Shown: positions 1-4,878 of the stretch, in pieces | How positions within the stretch are numbered: position 1 is the stretch's first letter | Layout of the letters: each line of letters opens with the position of its first letter | DNA from: Lentisphaeria bacterium UBA1776 | Lineage (GTDB): Bacteria; Verrucomicrobiota; Lentisphaeria; Victivallales; Victivallaceae | Assembly: GCA_002314605.1 (NCBI GenBank) | Contig: DCGO01000099.1 | Coordinates: forward strand, 1 to 6,909 | Length of the DNA stretch: 6,909 nucleotides | Reading direction: 5' to 3' | Made by a program: the position numbers and the translations under genes | The notes under the pieces: generated by a model | Seen by the model: only the letters and a program-made list of their open reading frames with translations | Database searches by the model: none | What the model was told of the DNA's origin: nothing

Positions 1-631
1 ACAGTTCTCCGGTACTCGGCGTCACTGCTCCGAATAGATATAGGTTCTCGCGCCCAATCTTTGTTTTTACCTCAAAATCCGTTCCTTTTGGCTTCCAAGC
101 CCTTTCCGTCGTCGTAATGGTACCGAACCTCGACTCATCTTGAAAGACAAGTTCAACTTGCTCTTCATTCCCTGCCGGTATTACCTCGGCAAGCATATTT
201 GGAAGATTTTTTTTGAACTCCTCTCGAGCCTCTGAAGAAGATTTGTAGTGCATAGGACGAGGTCTTTTTTGAGCCATCCCCATTTTTTTAAGCGTATTGC
301 CCATGGCTGCAATTGAGATGTCTACGGAAAAAACGGATTTCACTTCCAAACACAACCGTTTGAGCGTCCAGTGCACAGGCTGTCCAGTTTGATTCACGTC
401 ATTGTTCAGCCATTTCCTTATCGCTTCCTGTTTTTCTTTCGTAAGTTTCATTCTGCGATGGTCTCGCGCTTTGTTTTCAAGCCCCGGCACCCCGTGTAAA
501 TGAAACTTTGAAGCCCACCGAATCACGGTCTCCGGTTCGGTGTCAAAGAAAGAGGCTGCCTCTTCGGCTGAATGCTGGTGTGAGAGGACGGTCGCCCCAA
601 TAAGGAGCGACCTCCTACTCGATTTACTGTT
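1..631 (-). CDS. IS630-family transposase, N-terminal part (runs off left edge)
   Basis: The reverse strand is open for about 210 codons from just after a stop at 632-634 to the window edge. The translation begins with a helix-turn-helix region (around SAEEAASFFDTEPETVIRW, then HGVPGLENKARDHR), followed by a linker (WLNNDVNQTGQPVHWTLKRL) and the start of a DDE_3 catalytic domain. The motif LVFQDESRFG holds the presumed first catalytic Asp (codon 137-139), and KTKIGRENLYLFGAV follows it. This order is typical of IS630/Tc1-mariner transposases, which are usually about 340-360 residues, so roughly 60% is visible and the other two acidic residues lie outside. There is no ATG, GTG or TTG ahead of the HTH; the best candidate is ATT at 599-601, nine bases after AGGAGG. 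The gene may be 5'-truncated, decayed, or started from ATT. Base composition is more AT-rich than in the neighbours, as expected for a mobile element. Family assignment is firm; the start and the activity are not. Confidence 0.85.
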
Positions 632-645
632 TTACCGGTTTATTT

Positions 646-660
646 ACCCAAAAAAGATAA
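646..660 (+). repeat. A-rich repeat, copy 1 (possible operator)
   Basis: ACCCAAAAAAGATAA. It shares its 3' core AAAAGATAA exactly with the copy at 710-725 and approximately with the copy at 667-681, and lies upstream of the -35 box. It is a possible regulator binding site or UP-like A-tract. Chance similarity of A-rich DNA is a serious alternative. Confidence 0.3.
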
Positions 661-666
661 CTGAAT

Positions 667-681
667 CACCAAAAATGATAT
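667..681 (+). repeat. A-rich repeat, copy 2 (possible operator)
   Basis: CACCAAAAATGATAT, the most divergent of three similar sequences. It sits 21 bp (about two helical turns) after copy 1 and abuts the -35 box. A protein bound here could contact or block RNA polymerase. The assignment rests only on pattern similarity. Confidence 0.25.
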
Positions 682-708
682 TTACATAAGTATGGTATAT
701 GCTATATT
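681..708 (+). promoter_or_regulatory. Probable housekeeping-sigma promoter of the four-gene operon
   Basis: A -35 box TTTACA (681-686) is followed by a 16-nt spacer and a -10 box TATATT (703-708). Each box matches five of six consensus bases. The -10 is preceded by TGC (700-702), forming an extended -10 element. Transcription would start near 714-716, leaving a leader of about 30 nt before the ATG at 746. It is the only strong promoter-like sequence seen upstream of the plus-strand cluster. It may be native or may lie within the terminal region of the adjacent IS element. Confidence 0.65.
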
Positions 709-709
709 A

Positions 710-725
710 ACCCCATAAAAGATAA
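710..725 (+). repeat. A-rich repeat, copy 3 (possible operator at the transcription start)
   Basis: ACCCCATAAAAGATAA, sharing AAAAGATAA with copy 1. It covers the predicted transcription start, just downstream of the -10 box, about 44 bp (roughly four helical turns) from copy 2. Binding here would be expected to repress. No matching regulator gene is visible in the window. Confidence 0.3.
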
Positions 726-745
726 TTTTATTGAAAGGAGATGTC

Positions 746-2101
746 ATGCTGAAGATCGGCTGCAGTCAGACGGTACTGGACGTGCCGCTTTTTGTGGAAC
801 TTTACGGGTACGGGATCGGGGCCGTGCGGTGCAACCGGGGGACCCATGACCCCTTGTACTGCCGGGCCTTTTCGTTCAACGACGGCAGGAAGCACGGGCT
901 TCTTATTTATACGGATTCCTGCTCCAGCGACGATCTGCTCTGCCGGGAGATGCGGGCGGTCCTTGCTTCGGCATTGAATCTGGACCCCAACGGGATCGCC
1001 TTTGTGGCCACCCATACTCATTCCGGGCCCAATATCCGGGAATCCGGAAGCGGAAGCGGCTTCGGGGAACCGGATCCCCGGGTCGCCGCCAACTGGAAAA
1101 AATGCGTCCTCAAGGTCGCGGAGGATGCCGTTCTCCATGAGGAAGCGATCGACCGGGTGAAATTTGCCCGTGCGCCGCTGACCAGACCCCTTGGCGCCAA
1201 CCGGGTCAACCCGGAGAAGAACGCCACGGATCCCTCCATCCGCTGGATGAATTTTCTGCGGAAAGACGGCTCTTCCAAGCTTCTGCTGCACAACCACGGG
1301 ATTCACGGGATCAGCATGAACGGGAAGACCTTCCATCTCGTGTCCGCCGACTGGGCCGGTGCCGTGAACCGCATGCTGCTGGAGGAGAAAATAACCGATA
1401 TGCCTTTTTTCCTCCTCGGTGCCTGCGGGGACGTGAACACTTATACGGGCAACTCTGACGAAGGTCCGGAATTTACCGAAGCGGCCGGCAAGATCGCCGG
1501 ACAGTATGTGGATGATCTGAAAAGGAGTCTGAACGGCCCCGCAGAGGAAATGTCCGCAGAAGATTTTACCGTTTCCTTTGTTTTGAAGACGGTCGAATTT
1601 CCCGCCGTGAAACTGCCGGAGGAAAAACTCCGGGAAGAGATCAAGGTATGGGACGAGGTCATTGCCACCCGGAAAAATCCCCTTGCCGCAGATTTCTTCA
1701 GACACTTCACCCGCCGTCTGGAAGAGACGATCGTGTTGCTCAGGCGCGGCCATGATCTGCGTATTTTCCACGATCTTCAGGTGATCCGGATCGGTCCCCT
1801 GACCGTTTTTACGGTCCCCGGAGAGTATTTTGTGGAGGAGGGGATGAAACTCCTGAACGCGTCCGGATCGGTTTTCCCGATGCTTGCCGAGGTATCCAAC
1901 GGAAACGGCGGCTACTATCCCGATGAAGAGACCATGAAAAAATATCCCGATGTTTCCTGCCGTATCAAAGCCGCCGGTTCATTCTGGGGATTCTACGAGA
2001 TCTACGGCTACATGCACTCCCACCGGTTCAAATATCAGGACCATATTTCGGCATTTCTGGCCGAGCGGCTTTTAACCATGGAGAAATCTGCAAATGAGTG
2101 A
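746..2101 (+). CDS. Neutral/alkaline ceramidase-like metal hydrolase, short cytosolic form
   Basis: A 451-residue protein resembling the catalytic domain of neutral/alkaline non-lysosomal ceramidases (Ceramidase_alk), zinc enzymes that hydrolyse an N-acyl amide bond. Family landmarks occur in order: THTHSGP (residues 89-95), HNHGIHG (182-188), SADWAG (200-205), LLGACGDVN (223-231), VPGEYF (357-362) and NGNGGYYPDEET (385-396). By comparison with characterised ceramidases, His92, a His in 182-187, Glu360 and Tyr390 or Tyr391 are the likely zinc ligands. There is no signal peptide and no C-terminal beta domain, and the chain is well short of the 650-780 residues of secreted ceramidases. It is therefore probably a cytosolic relative, and ceramide need not be its substrate. 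The ATG at 746 is chosen because AAAGGAG (734-740) lies five bases upstream; an in-frame TTG at 731 would include that site. It is the first gene of the operon and overlaps the next gene by 8 nt. The family is confident, the substrate unknown. Confidence 0.85.
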   Translation: MLKIGCSQTVLDVPLFVELYGYGIGAVRCNRGTHDPLYCRAFSFNDGRKHGLLIYTDSCSSDDLLCREMRAVLASALNLDPNGIAFVATHTHSGPNIRESGSGSGFGEPDPRVAANWKKCVLKVAEDAVLHEEAIDRVKFARAPLTRPLGANRVNPEKNATDPSIRWMNFLRKDGSSKLLLHNHGIHGISMNGKTFHLVSADWAGAVNRMLLEEKITDMPFFLLGACGDVNTYTGNSDEGPEFTEAAGKIAGQYVDDLKRSLNGPAEEMSAEDFTVSFVLKTVEFPAVKLPEEKLREEIKVWDEVIATRKNPLAADFFRHFTRRLEETIVLLRRGHDLRIFHDLQVIRIGPLTVFTVPGEYFVEEGMKLLNASGSVFPMLAEVSNGNGGYYPDEETMKKYPDVSCRIKAAGSFWGFYEIYGYMHSHRFKYQDHISAFLAERLLTMEKSANE

Positions 2102-3317
2102 AAAACTTGCGATTCACGGCGGCACCCCCGTTTTTCAGGGGGAAGAACTGAAAACCCTTGCCCCAAAATGGCCGGTCTCCCATCCGGAGACGGAGGCGAA
2201 ACTGCTGGAACTGTACCGGGGGAACCGCTGGTCCGTCTGCGCCGAATACGAGCAGCAGCTGATGCGGGATTTTGCCGCTTTTCAGGGGACGGAATACTCC
2301 GTATGGATGTGCAACGGCACCACTACACTGGAGTGCGCCCTTCTGGCGCTGGGGATCGGCCATGGCGATGAGGTGATCGTTCCCGGCGTGAGCTGGCTGG
2401 CCACCGCCCAGGCGCCCATGTATGCGGGAGCCAGGACCGTGCTGGTGGATATCGATCCGGAGACCCTGTGCATCGATCCGGAGAAGATCGAGGAAGCCAT
2501 TACTCCCCGCACCCGGGCCATCATCCCGGTCCACGTCTTTTCCGCCATTGCAGATATGGACCGGATCTGCGCGATCGCCCGGAAGCACGGCCTCCATGTG
2601 CTGGAGGACTGCGCCCATGCCCACGGCTCCCGCCAGCACGGCAAAGGGGTCGGTTCCTTCGGCGAATTCGGCAGTTTTTCCTTTCAGCAGTCCAAACTGA
2701 TGACCGCCGGGGAAGGGGGGTGCCTCATTACCGGCGACAGGCGTCTGGCGGATCTGGCCTTCCGGGCAAGCCATATCGGCAGCTCCTGCATCCTGCCTGA
2801 CGAACCCCTGAAGCCGGGGCTGATGTGCCACCAGTACCGGTTCACGGAATTTCAGGCGGTCATCCTTTGCGACCAGCTGCGTCATCTGCCGGAACAGCAG
2901 AAGAAGCGCATCGAAAATATGGCTCTTGCGGCGGAGATCTTCAAGGATGATCCCGGAATGAAGCTGCAGAAATCGTCTTATGACGATGACGTCCGTGGGT
3001 ACTATTTTCCGACGCTTCTCCTGCAGACGCAGAACCTGAGACCGGAAGTCACAAGAAAAGATATTTTTGATGCCGCGCGGGCCGAGGGCGTCCTGCCCGC
3101 CTTTCTGAACGAGGGTTGGGGGGAACCCATGTACAGAATGCCCCAGTGGAACATGCTGCCGGACAGGTATGTGAAACACGACACGCCGGTCTGCGAAGAG
3201 GTGATGGAACAGCGCTTCATGTGTTCGGTGCACCGGCTGCTGCTGGCGGATGCCTCCACGGTGGAGCGCTGGGCCATGGCGGTCAAAAAAGTCGTGGACT
3301 TTTTCCTTGCCGTGTAA
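2094..3317 (+). CDS. DegT/DnrJ/EryC1/StrS family PLP-dependent aminotransferase
   Basis: A 407-residue type I-fold aminotransferase that would move an amino group between an amino acid and a keto-sugar or keto-cyclitol in the cytosol. The N-terminal LAIHGGTPV (5-13) is typical. CNGTTTLE (73-80) is the cofactor phosphate-binding turn, EDCAHAHGS (171-179) holds Asp172 facing the pyridine nitrogen, and SFSFQQSKLMTAGEGG (194-209) contains Lys201, the expected Schiff-base lysine. The FQQSK context and overall layout recall the AHBA-synthase / scyllo-inosose aminotransferase branch more than UDP-sugar aminotransferases; this is from memory of the family and only moderately sure. Length is normal and the gene looks intact. 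Its ATG lies inside the end of the preceding gene (ATGAGTGA overlap), with GGAG (2080-2083) ten bases upstream, so translation is probably coupled. The hydrolase before it and the IolE-like enzyme after it suggest an amino-cyclitol or amino-sugar pathway. Confidence 0.9.
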   Translation: MSEKLAIHGGTPVFQGEELKTLAPKWPVSHPETEAKLLELYRGNRWSVCAEYEQQLMRDFAAFQGTEYSVWMCNGTTTLECALLALGIGHGDEVIVPGVSWLATAQAPMYAGARTVLVDIDPETLCIDPEKIEEAITPRTRAIIPVHVFSAIADMDRICAIARKHGLHVLEDCAHAHGSRQHGKGVGSFGEFGSFSFQQSKLMTAGEGGCLITGDRRLADLAFRASHIGSSCILPDEPLKPGLMCHQYRFTEFQAVILCDQLRHLPEQQKKRIENMALAAEIFKDDPGMKLQKSSYDDDVRGYYFPTLLLQTQNLRPEVTRKDIFDAARAEGVLPAFLNEGWGEPMYRMPQWNMLPDRYVKHDTPVCEEVMEQRFMCSVHRLLLADASTVERWAMAVKKVVDFFLAV

Positions 3318-3454
3318 GCGCATGATGATTCTTCCACTGATGCATTATTTCCGTTGAAAAGGAACGGGAACATGGTGGAACTCCGGCTTGAAACAGATCA
3401 TAACGCAATCATGGATTGGAACCTTTCGTTCCAACCCGGAAAGGAGCAGAATTC
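3318..3454 (+). other. 137-nt intra-operon spacer with a hairpin and repeated GGAAC words
   Basis: This is by far the longest gap in an otherwise tightly packed operon. It contains a perfect hairpin at 3416-3434, four direct GGAAC pentamers (3361, 3367, 3377, 3418) and one inverted copy inside the hairpin. There is also a possible 28-codon ORF at 3372-3458 and the Shine-Dalgarno site of the next gene (GGAAAGGAG, 3438-3446). A TTGAAA at 3388-3393 lacks a good -10 partner, so I do not call a promoter here. Confidence 0.5.
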
Positions 3455-3458
3455 GTGA
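3372..3458 (+). CDS. Possible 28-codon leader ORF (unproven)
   Basis: ATG at 3372 opens a 28-codon frame beginning MVELRLETDHNAIMDW and ending with TGA at 3456-3458. That stop overlaps the GTG start of the following gene (GTGA), an arrangement common for translational coupling. A weak AAAAGGAA lies about eight bases upstream of the ATG. The hairpin at 3416-3434 falls within the ORF, so ribosomes translating it would open the stem that precedes the next gene's Shine-Dalgarno site. No protein family is recognised. A short ORF like this can occur by chance, so confidence is low. Confidence 0.25.
   Translation: MVELRLETDHNAIMDWNLSFQPGKEQNS
3416..3434 (+). promoter_or_regulatory. Perfect 7-bp inverted repeat just upstream of the third gene's ribosome-binding site
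   Basis: TTGGAAC and GTTCCAA flank a 5-nt spacer (CTTTC). The right arm ends three bases before the Shine-Dalgarno site GGAAAGGAG at 3438-3446. It is not followed by a T-run, so it is not an ordinary intrinsic terminator. It could be an operator palindrome for a dimeric regulator, or an RNA hairpin affecting mRNA stability or ribosome access. Confidence 0.45.
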
Positions 3459-4213
3459 AAAATCAGATTGGGGTCGCCGACTACGGCATGGATGTGTGGG
3501 ACGGCGGATTGTTCAATCTGGAAGCGCGGCTGGATGTGCTGAAAGCCTGCGGCATCGGCGGCATTGAGTGGCTCCGGGCCGCCGACATGGCCGAAGCCGT
3601 TCAGAATGCCTGTCTTTTTCACCGGAAAGGGATGGATTTTGCCAGCTGCAAGATGAGCACGCCGGAACTGACGCTGAAATGTGCCAGCGCTTTCAAAAAA
3701 GAGTATGTGTGGATCGATCTGGCCTGTCAGCGCACGGTCCCCATGGAGAAATTTCTCCGCCGTTCCAATATCATGGTGAAGGCGGCGGAGTATTACGGTT
3801 TGAAGGTCGCACTCCATAACCATCTTGGGAGCCTGATCGAAGGGCAGGATGAACTGGATATGTTCATGAAGGCCGCGCCCGGGGTGTATCTCCTGCTGGA
3901 TATCGGCCACCTTCATGCCGCTGGCGGCGACTGTGTGAGGACCGTCGAAAAATACCATGACCGCCTTGCCGCCGTCCATTTCAAGGATATTTTCTACAAG
4001 GATCAATCCATCGGTCTGGACCGCTGGTGGGAGCGTCTCCGTTTCTGTGAACTGAACGGGGGGAATGCGGATCTGCCGCTGGAGGCCATTGCGAAGGTGC
4101 TGCAGGCACATCATTATGACAAGTGGCTCCTGATTGAGCAAGACACCCATCTGCAGTCTCCTGAGATCGATCTCAAAAAGAGTGCGGATATCCTGAAAGA
4201 ACTTTTTTATTGA
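3455..4213 (+). CDS. Sugar phosphate isomerase/epimerase family TIM barrel, IolE-like
   Basis: A 252-residue cytosolic protein of the xylose isomerase-like TIM-barrel superfamily, closest in motif pattern to inosose dehydratase (IolE), which dehydrates scyllo-inosose. Motifs in order are GIEWL (36-40), KVALHNHLGSLIEG (117-130), YLLLDIGHLHAAGGD (145-159), AVHFKDIF (173-180) and WLLIEQD (224-230). The probable metal site uses Asp149, His175 and Glu228. The position usually filled by a Glu at the end of the fourth/fifth strand reads His-Asn-His (121-123), as I recall for IolE relatives. The GTG at 3455 is chosen because GGAAAGGAG lies eight bases upstream; an in-frame TTG at 3416 would place the hairpin and that site inside the gene. 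It lies 9 nt before the SGNH gene and is probably co-transcribed with it. The reaction could equally be an isomerisation or epimerisation of another keto-sugar; the superfamily is sure, the IolE link moderate. Confidence 0.85.
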   Translation: MKNQIGVADYGMDVWDGGLFNLEARLDVLKACGIGGIEWLRAADMAEAVQNACLFHRKGMDFASCKMSTPELTLKCASAFKKEYVWIDLACQRTVPMEKFLRRSNIMVKAAEYYGLKVALHNHLGSLIEGQDELDMFMKAAPGVYLLLDIGHLHAAGGDCVRTVEKYHDRLAAVHFKDIFYKDQSIGLDRWWERLRFCELNGGNADLPLEAIAKVLQAHHYDKWLLIEQDTHLQSPEIDLKKSADILKELFY

Positions 4214-4222
4214 GGAGGAAAG

Positions 4223-4864
4223 ATGAAAAACATTCTGATCGGATTGGCCGGTTCTTCCATCATGGAAGGGGTCCTTGGCGTGGACAAGCCGGAGACGCGG
4301 TACTACAACATTCTGCAGCAGAGTTTGAGCGGGGCTTTCCCGGATACCTGTTTTCCCATCATCAATTCCGCCATCGGCGGGTGGTCGTCCCGGGAACTCC
4401 ATCACCTGTTCCAGCGGGATATACTGGGGTATCCGCTGGATATCTGCATCATCATGTACGGGGCGAACAACGTTGATCTGGACATCCCCGGGCGGAGTCT
4501 GCGGGAGTTTGAACTGGACGAGATCATGGTGGCGGAGGAGGGGATGCTCCCCCGGTCTGTCAAACGGATCGGTGTGATTCTGGGGCCGATCATTGACGAA
4601 CTGCACTGGTGTTCCCGCAAGGAAAAATACCGGAAGTTTCTCGAACCCTTCGGCGGACACAACGCCTTTATGGAACTGGAACGTGAAAAGGTGAAGGCCT
4701 TTTATCTGAAACACCAGTGGCCCGTGGTCGATCTCCGGGAAGTTTTTGCTTCGGATGTCAAATCCTTTATTTACAAGGACGGCATCCATCTCTCTGAAGC
4801 CGGGCATCGGGCCTTTGCCGAGGCGCTCTTTCCGGTGGTCAGAGACAGCCTCGGCCTTTCCTGA
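4223..4864 (+). CDS. SGNH/GDSL hydrolase family protein (probable esterase/deacylase)
   Basis: A 213-residue single-domain protein of the SGNH hydrolase superfamily, whose members remove O-acyl groups from sugars, lipids or other esters. Block I is LAGSSIMEG (8-16) with Ser12 as the probable nucleophile; the usual Asp of GDS is replaced by Ser11. Block II is NSAIGG (48-53) with Gly52. Block III is YGANN (79-83) with Asn82 as oxyanion residue. Block V is KDGIHLSEAGH (185-195), giving the DxxH pair Asp186 and His189. All catalytic positions are therefore filled. There is no signal peptide, so it is likely cytosolic. ATG follows GGAGG by four bases, and only 9 nt separate it from the preceding gene, so it is the last gene of the operon. 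It may deacylate the compound handled by the aminotransferase and the TIM-barrel enzyme. Substrate unknown. Confidence 0.85.
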   Translation: MKNILIGLAGSSIMEGVLGVDKPETRYYNILQQSLSGAFPDTCFPIINSAIGGWSSRELHHLFQRDILGYPLDICIIMYGANNVDLDIPGRSLREFELDEIMVAEEGMLPRSVKRIGVILGPIIDELHWCSRKEKYRKFLEPFGGHNAFMELEREKVKAFYLKHQWPVVDLREVFASDVKSFIYKDGIHLSEAGHRAFAEALFPVVRDSLGLS

Positions 4865-4878
4865 AGCGCGTTTAACGC
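4865..4878. other. Convergent junction with a short palindrome
   Basis: The stop codons of the two convergent genes are separated by 7 nt. An 11-bp palindrome GCGTTTAACGC (4868-4878) spans the junction and includes the minus-strand stop. Its stem is short and has no adjacent T-run in either direction, so I do not call a rho-independent terminator. The two transcripts probably overlap at their 3' ends. Confidence 0.3.

Larger units (their letters stand above)
632..745. other. AT-rich intergenic region between the IS630 transposase and the plus-strand operon
   Basis: This stretch separates two divergent genes and is much richer in A+T than the coding DNA on either side. It should contain one end of the IS630 element. 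Elements of this family insert at TA, and several TA dinucleotides are present, but the inverted repeat cannot be identified because the other end is outside the window. The region also holds the promoter at 681-708, three A-rich repeats, and the Shine-Dalgarno site AAAGGAG (734-740) of the first operon gene. I see no RNA gene or further ORF in it. Confidence 0.6.

Noticed and set aside
728..1771. Minus-strand open frame opposite the ceramidase-like gene
   Set aside because: No domain pattern; fully explained as the complement of the real gene.
2028..3323. Long minus-strand open frame opposite the aminotransferase
   Set aside because: Shadow of a gene with firm catalytic motifs; the translation is rich in His, Gly, Arg and Pro without recognisable domains.
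3416..3454. TTG start at 3416 for the IolE-like gene
   Set aside because: It would put the hairpin and the strong Shine-Dalgarno site inside the coding region; GTG at 3455 has ideal spacing.
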